A stretch of DNA of 64,000 nt from Aureimonas jatrophae (lineage in GTDB: Bacteria; Pseudomonadota; Alphaproteobacteria; Rhizobiales; Rhizobiaceae): positions 298,357 to 362,356 of the forward strand of contig NZ_FNIT01000005.1 of assembly GCF_900104035.1 (NCBI RefSeq), in the 5' to 3' direction. Numbering within the stretch: the stretch's first letter is position 1; the number at the start of each line of letters is the position of its first letter. A program made the translations under genes and the position numbers. Below are positions 8,330 through 18,247 of the stretch, in pieces. The notes below the pieces were generated by a model. The model searched no databases. It saw only the letters and a program-made list of their open reading frames with translations, and had not been told where the DNA came from.

Positions 8330-9937
8330 ATGAAGCCCGCGATCCTCGGCCTGGCCGTCCTTCTGAGCGGCGCGAGCCTTCCGGCCGCTCACGCCTTCGA
8401 CCTGACGATCCTGCATATCAACGACTTTCACTCGCGCATGGAGCCGATCGACAAGTACGACGGCCCCTGCTCGCAGAAGGCGGCGGACGAGAAGAGCTGC
8501 TTCGGCGGCATCGCGCGCATCGCGACCGCCATCGAGGCGGCGAAAGCGCGTGCGGGCAACGGGCCGACGCTCCTGCTCGACGCCGGCGACCAGAGCCAGG
8601 GTTCCCTGTTCTACACCTACTACCGGGACAAGGATTCGGCCGAGATGATGAACCGCCTCGGCTTCGAGGCGATGGCGGTGGGCAACCACGAGTTCGACGA
8701 CGGCGTGCCCGTGATCCAGGCGTTTGCCAGCGCCGCGAAGTTTCCCATGCTGATGGCCAACGCCGACATGGCGCGCGAGCCGGCGCTTGCCGCATTGGTG
8801 AAGCCCTCCACGATCATCGAGAAGAACGGCGAGCGGATCGGCCTCATCGGCCTGACGCCGCGCGACAACCAGGAGCTGACCGCGGCCGGCAAGTCGATCG
8901 ACTTCCAGGATCCGGTCGAGGCGGCCAAGCGCGAGGCGGCGAGCCTGACGGCACAAGGGATCAACAAGATCATCCTCGTCAGCCATTCCGGCTACGAGGT
9001 GGACAAGCGCCTCGCGGCCGAGGTGCCCGAGGTCGACGTGATCGTCGGCGGCCACTCGCACACGCTCCTGTCGTCCACCGACCCGAAGGCCGCCGGTCCC
9101 TATCCCACGATGGTGAAGGGACCTTCCGGCGCCGACGTGCCGATCGTCCAGGCCTATGCCTATTCCAAGTATCTCGGCGAGCTGCGCGTCTCCTTCGACG
9201 ACGCGGGCCGCGTCACGAAGGCGGAAGGCGCGCCGATCCTGCTCGATGCGACGGTCGCCGAAGACGAGACCATCAAGGCTCGCGTCGCCGAACTCGCCAA
9301 GCCGCTGGAGGAAATCCGCTCCAAGGTCGTGGCGGAAACGGCGGAGCCCATCGACGGTGCGCGCGAGCGGTGCCGCCTCGGCGAATGCCAGGGCGGCAAT
9401 CTCGTGGCCGATGCGATTCTCGATCGCACCCGAGACCAGGGCGTGACGATCGCCATGGGCAACGGCGGCAACATCCGCGCCTCGATCGACGCCGGTCCGA
9501 TCACGATGGGTGAGATCCTGACCGTCCTGCCCTTCCAGAACACGGTCGCGACCTTTCAGCTGACGGGCGCCGACATCCGGGCCGCACTCGAGAACGGCGT
9601 CAGCCAGATCGAGGAGACGGCGGGGCGCTTCCCGCAGGTGGCCGGTCTCCAGTTCGACTGGTCGCGCAAGGGGCAGGCGGGTGTCGACCGCATCAAGGCG
9701 GTGCGCGTGAAGAACGATGCGGGAGAGTGGGTGCCGATCGACCCGGCGGCGACCTATACGGTCGTGTCCAACAACTTCCTGCGCCAGGGCGGCGACGGCT
9801 ACAAGGTCTTCGCGGAGAAGGCCAAGAATGCCTACGACTACGGTCCGAACATGGAGGACGTGGTGGTAAGCTACCTGCAGGCGCAGGGCGGCGCCTACAA
9901 GCCGCACACGGACGGCCGCATCCGCGAGATCGACTGA
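8330..9937 (+). CDS. Periplasmic bifunctional metallophosphatase/5'-nucleotidase (UshA-like)
   Basis: A 535-residue secreted phosphoesterase that dephosphorylates extracellular nucleotides for salvage. A classic Sec signal peptide occupies about residues 1-22, ending A-H-A. The calcineurin-like metal sites follow: H-I-N-D-F-H-S, L-L-D-A-G-D-Q, V-G-N-H-E-F-D and G-G-H-S-H. The C-terminal substrate domain carries G-N-G-G-N-I-R and S-N-N-F-L-R-Q-G-G-D-G-Y, which stacks the base. The start is ATG 8330 with AAAGGA at 8313-8318. The same frame remains open far upstream (to 5993), but that part is only the antisense of glcB. It is likely monocistronic. Confidence 0.93.
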   Translation: MKPAILGLAVLLSGASLPAAHAFDLTILHINDFHSRMEPIDKYDGPCSQKAADEKSCFGGIARIATAIEAAKARAGNGPTLLLDAGDQSQGSLFYTYYRDKDSAEMMNRLGFEAMAVGNHEFDDGVPVIQAFASAAKFPMLMANADMAREPALAALVKPSTIIEKNGERIGLIGLTPRDNQELTAAGKSIDFQDPVEAAKREAASLTAQGINKIILVSHSGYEVDKRLAAEVPEVDVIVGGHSHTLLSSTDPKAAGPYPTMVKGPSGADVPIVQAYAYSKYLGELRVSFDDAGRVTKAEGAPILLDATVAEDETIKARVAELAKPLEEIRSKVVAETAEPIDGARERCRLGECQGGNLVADAILDRTRDQGVTIAMGNGGNIRASIDAGPITMGEILTVLPFQNTVATFQLTGADIRAALENGVSQIEETAGRFPQVAGLQFDWSRKGQAGVDRIKAVRVKNDAGEWVPIDPAATYTVVSNNFLRQGGDGYKVFAEKAKNAYDYGPNMEDVVVSYLQAQGGAYKPHTDGRIREID

Positions 9938-10049
9938 TCGCCGGATCGCCGCCCCGGGACCTCGCGCACGGCGCGTGGTTCCGGGGCGCATTTCGCGCGC
10001 CGATCGGATAGAACCGCCCGGAGCCCGTCAGCGCAAGGAAGCGATACGT

Positions 10050-11066
10050 ATGCTGGAGTTCATCGGCCTTGGCAGCATCCTCGTTGTCGTTCTTCTGTTT
10101 GTCGCGCTCGTGGTGGTCGCCTCGACGGTCAAGATCGTGCCGCAGGGCTACAACTATACGGTCGAGAACTTCGGCCGCTACGTGCGCACGCTGACGCCCG
10201 GCCTCAACCTGATCACGCCCTTCGTGGAACGGATCGGGCACAAGATGAACATGATGGAGCAGGTCCTCGACGTGCCGACCCAGGAGGTCATCACGCGCGA
10301 CAACGCCTCGGTCGCCGCCGACGGCGTCGCCTTCTACCAGGTGCTGGATGCCTCGGCGGCCGCCTACGAGGTGTCGAACCTCCAATACGCCGTCCTGAAC
10401 CTCGTGATGACCAACCTCCGCTCGGTCATGGGCTCGATGGACCTCGACGACCTCCTGTCGAACCGCGACACGATCTCGGAGCGCATCCTGCGCGTGGTGG
10501 ATCAGGCCGCCCATTCCTGGGGCATCAAGATCACGCGCATCGAGATCAAGGATATCAACCCGCCGAAGAACCTCGTGGACTCCATGGCGCGCCAGATGAT
10601 GGCCGAGCGCGAGAAGCGCGCCGAGATCCTGGAAGCCGAGGGCAAGCGCAACGCCCAGATCCTCAAGGCGGAAGGGCAGAAGCAGGCGCAGATCCTCGAG
10701 GCCGAGGGCAAGCGCGAGGCGGCGTTTCGCGAGGCCGAAGCGCGCGAGCGCTTGGCGGAAGCCGAGGCCAAGGCGACGCGTCTCGTCTCCGAGGCCATCG
10801 CGTCCGGCGACGTCCAGGCGATCAACTACTTCGTCGCCCAGCGCTACACCGACGCGCTCGCCAAGATCGCGTCGGCGCCGAACCAGCGCGTCGTCCTGAT
10901 GCCGCTGGAGGCCTCGTCGCTGATCGGGGCGATCGGCGGCATTGCCGAGATCGCGCGCGCGACCTTCCCGGAGACCGGCGGACGGGCTCCTCCGGCTGCC
11001 TTGAGGACACCACCCGCGACGGTGCCGCGGACGCCCAGCTTCGCGGTTCCGGCGCAAGGGGACTGA
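10050..11066 (+). CDS. qmcA: SPFH/band-7 membrane protein QmcA-like
   Basis: A 338-residue stomatin/prohibitin-family protein. One N-terminal membrane segment (about residues 4-28) is followed by the SPFH domain (V-P-Q-G-x-N-Y-T-V-E-x-F-G-R-Y, D-V-P-T-Q-E-V-I-T-R-D-N, G-I-K-I-T-R-I-E-I-K-D-I-x-P-P). A long charged helix contains repeats of I-L-E-A-E-G-K-R/Q, which form coiled coil in oligomers. A Pro-rich tail ends the protein. Relatives form membrane microdomains and work with NfeD proteins and FtsH proteolysis. The gene six bases downstream encodes NfeD, the standard partner. ATG 10050 is preceded by AAGGAAG; the frame upstream of it has no family similarity. Confidence 0.92.
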   Translation: MLEFIGLGSILVVVLLFVALVVVASTVKIVPQGYNYTVENFGRYVRTLTPGLNLITPFVERIGHKMNMMEQVLDVPTQEVITRDNASVAADGVAFYQVLDASAAAYEVSNLQYAVLNLVMTNLRSVMGSMDLDDLLSNRDTISERILRVVDQAAHSWGIKITRIEIKDINPPKNLVDSMARQMMAEREKRAEILEAEGKRNAQILKAEGQKQAQILEAEGKREAAFREAEARERLAEAEAKATRLVSEAIASGDVQAINYFVAQRYTDALAKIASAPNQRVVLMPLEASSLIGAIGGIAEIARATFPETGGRAPPAALRTPPATVPRTPSFAVPAQGD

Positions 11067-11072
11067 CGCGCG

Positions 11073-11534
11073 ATGACGGCGTTCATGACCAGCGCGGGCT
11101 GGTGGATTCTCGGCCTTGTGTTGCTCGGCGCCGAGGTCTTCGCGCCCGGCGTCTATCTCTTCTTCTTCGGCATCGCCGCCCTGGTGATCGGACTCAACGC
11201 TCTCGTCGTGCCGGACCTGTCCTGGCAGAGCCAGGTGATCGGGTTCGCGGTGGTCTCGGCCGCCGTCACGCTGATCGGCCATCGTTGGTACGGGCAGCGG
11301 CGGTCGGCGCCTGACGCCCTCTCGCGCGAACCCAACCGGGGCGCCGGGCGTCTGGTCGGTCGCCAGGCCGTGGTCAGCGAGGCGATCAGCGGCGGACGCG
11401 GCCGGGTCGCGATCGAGGACGGATGGTGGATCGCGGAAGGACCCGATCTCCCGGCCGGGAGTCGCGTACGGGTGACGGGCGTGGAGGGGGCCGTCCTGCG
11501 CGTCTCGGCCGAGCCGCCCCCGGGCGCCGAGTGA
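11073..11534 (+). CDS. NfeD-family membrane protein (QmcA partner)
   Basis: A 153-residue short-form NfeD protein. Two or three hydrophobic segments fill residues 8-70 (W-W-I-L-G-L-V-L-L-G-A-E, then L-F-F-F-G-I-A-A-L). A C-terminal OB-fold-like beta domain follows, with G-R-A/G-V and V-R-V-T-G-V-E-G-x-x-L-x-V typical of the family. It begins 6 bases after qmcA, so the two are co-transcribed. Together they are thought to organise membrane domains and protein quality control. The gene ends four bases from the convergent end of the ROK regulator. Confidence 0.88.
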   Translation: MTAFMTSAGWWILGLVLLGAEVFAPGVYLFFFGIAALVIGLNALVVPDLSWQSQVIGFAVVSAAVTLIGHRWYGQRRSAPDALSREPNRGAGRLVGRQAVVSEAISGGRGRVAIEDGWWIAEGPDLPAGSRVRVTGVEGAVLRVSAEPPPGAE

Positions 11535-11538
11535 GCGT

Positions 11539-12780
11539 TCAGCCGCGTTCGGTCAGAAGCACGCGATGATCGAGCAGGAACTTGGCGAAGAAGGGCAGGC
11601 TCGCCGAGCCGACCTCGCGCGCCGACCGACCGATCGTCCCCTCACGCACCCCCACGGGCGACAGGCCCCGCCGCTCCATGCCCGCCAGCGCCTCGCGCAC
11701 GGCCGCGACGAGGCGAGACCGCACGCCGGCGGGAAACGAGCCGTCGATCACCGCGTCTTCGAAGTCGTAGACGGCGGTGGCCGAGGTAATCGCCTCGGCC
11801 AGACCCTGCGCTGCCGTGGCGATCCAGCGGTCGAGGGCCGCTCCGAGGCCCGTCCAGTCCGCATCGCGTCGCCACAGGTCGACGCCCTCGCCCCCCTCGT
11901 CCTCCACCATGCGTTCCAGAACATGGATCGAGGCGGCGTGAATCAGCTGAACGCGTCCCTGCCCCTTCGGTCCGGCCACGGGCATGGACCCGAGCGCACC
12001 GGCATTGCCGAGGCGCCCCGCCACGAGGCTGCCATCGATCACGATGCCGCCGCCCACGAAGGCCCCGACGAAGAAGTAGACGTAGTCCGCTGAAGGCTGG
12101 CGGCCGAAGGCCTGCTCGGCACCGCAGGCCGCCGTCACGTCGTTGGCCAGAAAGACGCTCTCGCCCGTGAGCGCCGCGATCTCGGCGGCCGCGTCGAGAT
12201 CGCGCCAGGCGTCGAGTTCCTCGAGCGGGGCACCGTTCGCCTCGACCCAAGACCACAGTTCGAAGGGGAGCCCGACACCCAGGCCCGCGATGCGACGGCG
12301 CAGCGCGGGAGGCAGCGTCGCGCGCAGGTCGTGCGCGGCTTCCGACACGAAGCGCAGGATATCGTCGCGGCGCGGATAGCGATACAGGATCGCGCGGCTT
12401 TCGCGGACCTGCCCGACGAAGTCCATGAGCACCATCTCGCTGGTGCGCCGCCCGAGCTTCAGCCCGAGCGAAAAGGCACCGTCCGGATCGAGGCGCATCG
12501 GCACCGAGGGCTGACCGACGCGGCCACGGCGCGGCTCGCCCGACAGCACGAGCCCGTCTCGTTCGAGTTGGCGCATGATCACGGACGCCGTCTGCGGCGA
12601 AAGGCCGGACAGCCGGGCGATCTCGCTCTTCGCCAGGGCACCGTGACGGCGAATGAGCGACAGGACGGCCCGCTCGTTGTGCGCCCGCAGGCTGGCCTGA
12701 TTCGAGCCCCGCAACGTGCCGTCGGGCCCTTCCAACGGCCGCAACGGCTCTATCTCCAACGTCTCCGAGGCCTCTGCCAC
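11539..12780 (-). CDS. ROK-family transcriptional regulator, probable FrcR
   Basis: A 413-residue repressor-type ROK protein. An N-terminal MarR-like winged HTH (E-R-A-V-L-S-L-I-R-R-H-G-A-L-A-K-S-E-I-A-R-L-S-G-L-S-P-Q-T-A-S) is fused to a sugar-kinase-like ROK domain (G-L-G-V-G-L-P, N-D-V-T-A-A-C-G-A-E, V-G-A-F-V-G-G-G-I-V-I-D-G). The Cys-rich zinc motif usual in many ROK regulators is absent where expected, which is common in the rhizobial sugar-ABC regulators. I chose GTG 12780 because GGAGGAAGG lies just upstream; the longer TTG start at 12849 has none. It diverges from frcBCA, and a 7-bp inverted repeat lies between them, so it probably represses that operon in response to fructose. The symbol frcR is inferred from context. 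Confidence 0.88.
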   Translation of the reverse strand: MAEASETLEIEPLRPLEGPDGTLRGSNQASLRAHNERAVLSLIRRHGALAKSEIARLSGLSPQTASVIMRQLERDGLVLSGEPRRGRVGQPSVPMRLDPDGAFSLGLKLGRRTSEMVLMDFVGQVRESRAILYRYPRRDDILRFVSEAAHDLRATLPPALRRRIAGLGVGLPFELWSWVEANGAPLEELDAWRDLDAAAEIAALTGESVFLANDVTAACGAEQAFGRQPSADYVYFFVGAFVGGGIVIDGSLVAGRLGNAGALGSMPVAGPKGQGRVQLIHAASIHVLERMVEDEGGEGVDLWRRDADWTGLGAALDRWIATAAQGLAEAITSATAVYDFEDAVIDGSFPAGVRSRLVAAVREALAGMERRGLSPVGVREGTIGRSAREVGSASLPFFAKFLLDHRVLLTERG

Positions 12781-12843
12781 ATCCTTCCTCCCCGTCTCTG
12801 GCGGACGTCCGTGCTCCCAAGGGTTCGTCCCTCGGGCTCCGAC

Positions 12844-12880
12844 TGTCAATAAATAAATCCCCGTGAGTTATCGATTGACA
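12844..12880. promoter_or_regulatory. Candidate ROK (FrcR) operator between frcR and frcB
   Basis: TGTCAAT (12844-12850) and its exact inverse ATTGACA (12874-12880) flank 23 bases containing an AT-rich half. It sits in the divergent promoter region, 64 bases upstream of the ROK gene start and 126 bases upstream of frcB. Similar AT-rich palindromes bind ROK sugar regulators. Operator function is inferred. Confidence 0.5.
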
Positions 12881-13005
12881 AGCTCGTCGGCAGTTTGTCA
12901 GATCGGCGCGAAGGATGCGGACGAGGAGGTCCGTATCCGGCGCGACTCGAAAGTCCCCGCTGCGTGCGGGTTTCGGTCGGCCGTCTTCCGGGAGGATGTT
13001 CCATC

Positions 13006-14037
13006 GTGCAGCTTCGTCAGCTTTTTGCGTCCGCCGCCCTGGGTGCGCTGGGTCTTGCCGCCCTGGCCGCACCGGCGACCGCCCAGTCGCCGATCACGGT
13101 GTGCCTGATCACCAAGACCGATACCAACCCGTTCTTCGTGAAGATGAAGGAAGGCGCCGAGGCGAAGGCCAAGGAGCTTGGCATCAACCTGCAAAGCTAT
13201 GCCGGGCGGGTCGACGGCGACTCCGACAGCCAGGTCCAGGCGATCGAAAGCTGCATCGCGGGCGGGGCCAAGGGCATCCTGATCGCGGCCTCCGACACCA
13301 AGGGCATCGTGCCGACCGTGCAGAAGGCGCGCGATGCCGGCCTCATCGTGATCGCGCTCGACACCCCGCTCGAGCCCCTGACCTCGGCCGACGCCACGTT
13401 CGCCACCGACAACTACGAGGCGGGCGTCCTGATCGGCCAGTGGGCCAAGGCCAAGATGGGCGCTGAAGCCGCGAATGCGAAGATCGCCTTCCTCGACCTC
13501 ACGCCCCAGCAGCCTTCCGTCGCCGTCCTGCGTGACCAGGGCTTCATGGAGGGCTTCGGCATCGACGTGAAGAACAAGGACGTGGTGGGCGACGAGGCCG
13601 ACCCGCGCATCGTCGGTCACGACATCACGAACGGAAACGAGGAAGGCGGCCGCCAGGCCATGGAGAACCTTCTCCAGAAGGACCCCTCGATCAACCTCGT
13701 CTACACGATCAACGAGCCGGCCGCCGCCGGTGCCTACGAGGCGCTCAAGGGCCTCGGCCTCGCGGACAAGGTGACGATCGTGTCGGTGGACGGCGGCTGC
13801 CCGGGCATTGCCAACGTCAAGGACGGCGTGATCGGCGCGACCTCGATGCAGTACCCGCTCAAGATGGCCTCCCAGGGCGTCGAGGCGGTGAAGCGCTTCG
13901 CCGAGTCGGGTGCCAAGCCGCAGGCTTCGGAAGGTCTCCAGATCACCAACACGGGCGTCGATCTCGTCACCGACCAGCCTGCCGAGGGCGTGAAGTCCAT
14001 GGACTCGGCTGCCGCCGCCAAGGCCTGCTGGGGCTGA
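13006..14037 (+). CDS. frcB: Fructose ABC transporter substrate-binding protein FrcB
   Basis: Periplasmic type I sugar-binding protein, 343 residues. A signal peptide covers about residues 1-27 (ending A-T-A-Q). The mature protein begins with [22 protein letters not shown], then [18 protein letters not shown] and D-T-P-L-E-P, closely matching rhizobial FrcB. The start is GTG 13006 with GGAGGA at 12991-12996; the frame is open upstream to 12895 without signal-peptide sense. It heads frcBCA, divergent from the ROK regulator. A long intercistronic hairpin follows and may keep frcB mRNA in excess over the membrane components. Confidence 0.93.
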   Translation: MQLRQLFASAALGALGLAALAAPATAQSPITVCLITKTDTNPFFVKMKEGAEAKAKELGINLQSYAGRVDGDSDSQVQAIESCIAGGAKGILIAASDTKGIVPTVQKARDAGLIVIALDTPLEPLTSADATFATDNYEAGVLIGQWAKAKMGAEAANAKIAFLDLTPQQPSVAVLRDQGFMEGFGIDVKNKDVVGDEADPRIVGHDITNGNEEGGRQAMENLLQKDPSINLVYTINEPAAAGAYEALKGLGLADKVTIVSVDGGCPGIANVKDGVIGATSMQYPLKMASQGVEAVKRFAESGAKPQASEGLQITNTGVDLVTDQPAEGVKSMDSAAAAKACWG

Positions 14038-14097
14038 ACCCCGGATGCCACGGCAGGGGACATGATGTCCCCTGAACCCCTCTTCTCTTGAAGAGTG

Positions 14098-14138
14098 TTC
14101 GATCTCGGGCGGGGCCTCCAGCCCTGCCCGAGATCGAA
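14098..14138 (+). promoter_or_regulatory. Intercistronic stem-loop between frcB and frcC
   Basis: An 18-bp inverted repeat (14098-14115 with 14121-14138, one G-T wobble) has a 5-base loop and a short AAAA tail. The 211-base gap between frcB and frcC contains it. Such hairpins after binding-protein genes act as mRNA stabilisers or partial terminators, letting the binding protein outnumber the permease. Confidence 0.65.
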
Positions 14139-14248
14139 AAGACACATCAAAAGAAGGAAAGGGTCCGGGACTTCATTCCCGGGCGGGGATCGGGGCGGCA
14201 GCCCCGCGGCACCCCGAGCCCGACCCGAGCGCCAGGGAGGCCGCAGAC

Positions 14249-15322
14249 ATGAGCGAGACGACCCGCAAGGGGAGCGACTTCGAGCAGGGGTTGGCGAACA
14301 GCGACACGCGGGTGGCGGATTTCTCCGCGCGCGGTCGCACGCCGCTTCAGCATCTCCAGCACTTCCTGCACGGCAATCCGACCATGGTGCCGGTGATCGT
14401 GCTCCTGTTCGGCATCCTGGTGTTCGGCCTCCTGATCGGGGGCCGTTTCTTCAACGCCTTCACGATGACGCTGATCCTGCAGCAGGTGGCGATCGTCGGC
14501 ATCGTGGGCGTCGCGCAGACCCTGATCATCCTGACGGCCGGCATCGACCTGTCGGTGGGCGCGATCATGGTCTTGAGTTCGGTGATCATGGGCAACCTGG
14601 CCGTGGTGAACGGCGTGCCCGCACCGCTCGCCCTCACCATCGGTCTGGCGGTCGGCACGCTGTGCGGCGCCCTCAACGGCTTCCTGGTGGCGCGCGTGCG
14701 CCTGCCGCCGTTCATCGTGACGCTGGGCACCTGGTTCGTGTTCGAGGCCATCAACTTCATCTACACGCAGAACGCCACGATCCGGGCCCAGGACGTGGAA
14801 GCGGCCGCACCGATGCTGCAGTTCCTGGGGCGCACGTTCCAGATCGGCGGCGCGGTGTTCACCTACGCGGTGGTGGCCGTGCTCGCGCTGGTCGCGCTGT
14901 TCTACTACATCCTGAACACCACGGCCTGGGGCCGACACGTCTATGCGATCGGCGACGACGAGGACGCCGCGCGCTTGTCGGGCATCCGCTCCAACCGCGT
15001 GCTGATCTCGGTCTACGCGGTGTCGGGGCTGATCTGCGCCTTTGCGGGCTGGGCGCTGATCGGGCGCATCGGCTCGGTCTCGCCCACATCGGGCTACGAG
15101 GCCAACATCCAGGCGATCACGGCGGTGGTGATCGGCGGCACCTCGCTGTTCGGTGGCCGAGGCTCGGTGCTCGGCACGCTGGTGGGCGCGCTGATCGTCG
15201 GCGTCTTCGCCATGGGCCTGCGGATCTACGGCACCGATCCGCAGTGGACGCGCCTGACGGTGGGCGCCCTCATCATCCTGGCGGTGGCGGCCGACCAGTG
15301 GATCCGGAAGGTCTCGGCGTAA
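14249..15322 (+). CDS. frcC: Fructose ABC transporter permease FrcC
   Basis: A 357-residue inner-membrane permease of the RbsC/FrcC (BPD_transp_2) family with about nine to ten hydrophobic segments. Family landmarks include L-I-I-L-T-A-G-I-D-L-S-V-G-A-I-M-V-L-S and T-A-V-V-I-G-G-T-S-L-F-G-G-R-G-S, the latter the coupling loop to the ATPase. The hydrophilic N-terminus of about 40 residues before the first helix is typical of FrcC. The stop codon overlaps the frcA start by one base (TAATG), so translation is coupled. Confidence 0.94.
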   Translation: MSETTRKGSDFEQGLANSDTRVADFSARGRTPLQHLQHFLHGNPTMVPVIVLLFGILVFGLLIGGRFFNAFTMTLILQQVAIVGIVGVAQTLIILTAGIDLSVGAIMVLSSVIMGNLAVVNGVPAPLALTIGLAVGTLCGALNGFLVARVRLPPFIVTLGTWFVFEAINFIYTQNATIRAQDVEAAAPMLQFLGRTFQIGGAVFTYAVVAVLALVALFYYILNTTAWGRHVYAIGDDEDAARLSGIRSNRVLISVYAVSGLICAFAGWALIGRIGSVSPTSGYEANIQAITAVVIGGTSLFGGRGSVLGTLVGALIVGVFAMGLRIYGTDPQWTRLTVGALIILAVAADQWIRKVSA

Positions 15323-16113
15323 TGGCACATCTCGGCAACCAGCCCGTGCTGCAGGCACGCGGTCTCTCGAAGCGCTACGGCCGCGTGGTCGCGATCGACA
15401 ACGCCGACTTCGACCTCTACCCCGGCGAGATCCTGGCCGTGATCGGCGACAACGGCGCGGGCAAGTCGACCCTGATCAAGGCGCTGTCGGGCGCCGTGAT
15501 ACCGGACGCGGGCGAGATCAAGCTCGACGGCCAGCCGGCGACCTTCGCCAATCCGCAGGCCGCGCGCGACGCCGGCATCGAGACGGTCTATCAGCAGCTC
15601 GCGCTCTCGCCGGCGCTCTCGATCGCCGACAACATGTTCCTCGGCCGCGAGATGCGTCGTCCGGGCCCGCTCGGCCAGTATTTGCGCATGCTCGACAAGC
15701 CGGCGATGCGGCGCATCGCCCGCGAGAAGCTGAACGAGCTCGGCCTGATGACCATCCAGAACATCGACCAGCCGGTGGAAACGCTGTCGGGCGGCCAGCG
15801 GCAGGGCGTGGCGGTGGCGCGCGCGGCGGCCTTCGGGTCGAAGGTGCTGATCCTCGACGAGCCGACGGCGGCGCTCGGCGTCAAGGAATCGCGCAAGGTG
15901 CTCGACCTCATCCTCGAGGTGCGCTCGCGCGGCCTGCCGATCGTCCTGATCTCGCACAACATGCCGCACGTCTTCGAGATCGCGGACCGCATCCACATCC
16001 ACCGCCTGTCGAAGCGGCTTTGCGTGGTGGATCCCAAGTCCATCTCCATGTCGGACGCGGTCGCCCTGATGACGGGCGCCAAGACGCCCGAGGCGGAGAT
16101 GATGGCCGCCTAA
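15322..16113 (+). CDS. frcA: Fructose ABC transporter ATP-binding protein FrcA
   Basis: A 263-residue single-domain ATPase energising fructose (and related hexose) uptake. It has Walker A G-D-N-G-A-G-K-S-T, signature L-S-G-G-Q-R-Q-G, Walker B V-L-I-L-D-E-P-T and switch His in L-I-S-H-N. Unlike the double-domain RbsA proteins it has one nucleotide-binding domain, as known for FrcA. The true start is ATG 15322, overlapping the frcC stop by one base; the same frame stays open far upstream only as an antisense artefact. The operon closes at the terminator at 16143. Confidence 0.94.
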   Translation: MAHLGNQPVLQARGLSKRYGRVVAIDNADFDLYPGEILAVIGDNGAGKSTLIKALSGAVIPDAGEIKLDGQPATFANPQAARDAGIETVYQQLALSPALSIADNMFLGREMRRPGPLGQYLRMLDKPAMRRIAREKLNELGLMTIQNIDQPVETLSGGQRQGVAVARAAAFGSKVLILDEPTAALGVKESRKVLDLILEVRSRGLPIVLISHNMPHVFEIADRIHIHRLSKRLCVVDPKSISMSDAVALMTGAKTPEAEMMAA

Positions 16114-16142
16114 TCGGACCGCGAGCGAGCGAACGCGAAGAC

Positions 16143-16169
16143 GGGCCGGTCCGGGGACCGGCCCTTTTT
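16143..16169 (+). terminator. Rho-independent terminator of frcBCA
   Basis: A 10-bp GC stem (16143-16152 with 16155-16164) with a two-base loop, followed by TTTTT. It lies between the convergent ends of frcA and oppF. Confidence 0.85.
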
Positions 16170-16172
16170 CGT

Positions 16173-17208
<1,036 letters not shown>

Positions 17209-17216
<8 letters not shown>

Positions 17217-18243
17217 GGGCGAGCGACCCTTGAGCGGCGGTTCCCCGATCGGCCAGCGCGAAGGGCCGCCAGCAGGCCGCACGGCGCGGTCCCGTGCCCT
17301 CGCGCGCGACGCGCTCCAAGGGCGGGCGTTCGGCAACGCAGCGCTCGACCGCGGCCCGGCAGCGCGGATGGAAGGCGCAGCCCTTCGGGGGGTGGATGAG
17401 GTTGGGCGGGCGGCCGGGGATGGGCTCCACGGTCTCGGCATCGCGGTCGACGCGCGGGATCGAGGCGAGAAGCGCAGCCGTATAGGGGTGGGCGGGGGCC
17501 TGGAACACGTCGTCCACCGTCCCCTCCTCCACCACGCGCCCCGCGTACATGACGGCGATACGCGTCGCGACGCCCGCCACCACGCCGAGATCGTGGGTGA
17601 TGAGAACGAGGGCGGTCCCCGAGCCGGCGGTGGCTTCCGCGAAGAGCTCGAGGATCTGCGCCTGGATGGTGACGTCGAGCGCCGTGGTCGGCTCGTCGGC
17701 AACGATGACCTTGGGCGCGCACAGGAGCGCCATGGCGATCACGACACGCTGGCGCATGCCCCCTGAGAGTTCGTGGGGATACTGCTCGATCCGCCGCTCG
17801 GCATCGGGAATGCCGACGCGCTTCAGCATCGCGAGCGCCTGACGCTCCGCCTCGCGGCGAGCTACGCCCTGATGCACCTCCAGCGTTTCGGCCAGCTGGC
17901 GGCGGATCTTCATGACGGGGTTCAGCGCCGTCATCGGGTCCTGGAACACCATGGCCATGTCGCGCCCGCGATAGCGGTCGAGCTCGCTCGGCTTCATGGC
18001 CAGAAGGTTTCGACCATCGAGGCGCGCCTCGCCTTCCGTGCGGCCGTTGCGCGCCAGGAGACCGAACACGCCGTTGAAGGTCTGCGACTTGCCGGAGCCC
18101 GACTCGCCGACGATCGCCAGCGTTTCGCCGGCATGGATCGCAAAGTCGACGTCGCTGACGGCCTTCACCTCGCCGTCGGGCGTGGCGAAGCGCACGGAGT
18201 AGTTCGCCAGTTCGAGCACCGGCGGCTTGGTCGTGTCAGTCAT
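17209..18243 (-). CDS. Oligopeptide/dipeptide ABC transporter ATP-binding protein OppD-like
   Basis: A 344-residue partner ATPase. Walker A G-E-S-G-S-G-K-S, signature L-S-G-G-M-R-Q-R, Walker B V-I-V-A-D-E-P-T-T-A-L-D and L-I-T-H-D-L are all intact. The C-terminal oligo_HPY region has P-P-K-G-C-A-F-H-P-R-C with a further Cys in V-E-R-C, the usual four-Cys pattern. ATG 18243 is chosen as it begins the conserved domain; an upstream Met overlapping the permease gene is possible but lacks similarity. Four bases separate it from the oppC stop. Confidence 0.92.
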
Positions 18244-18247
18244 GGGA

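Noticed and set aside
5993..9937. A 1314-codon plus-strand reading frame
   Set aside because: Its first 780 codons are the antisense of malate synthase; only the part from 8330 with a signal peptide and metallophosphatase motifs is real.
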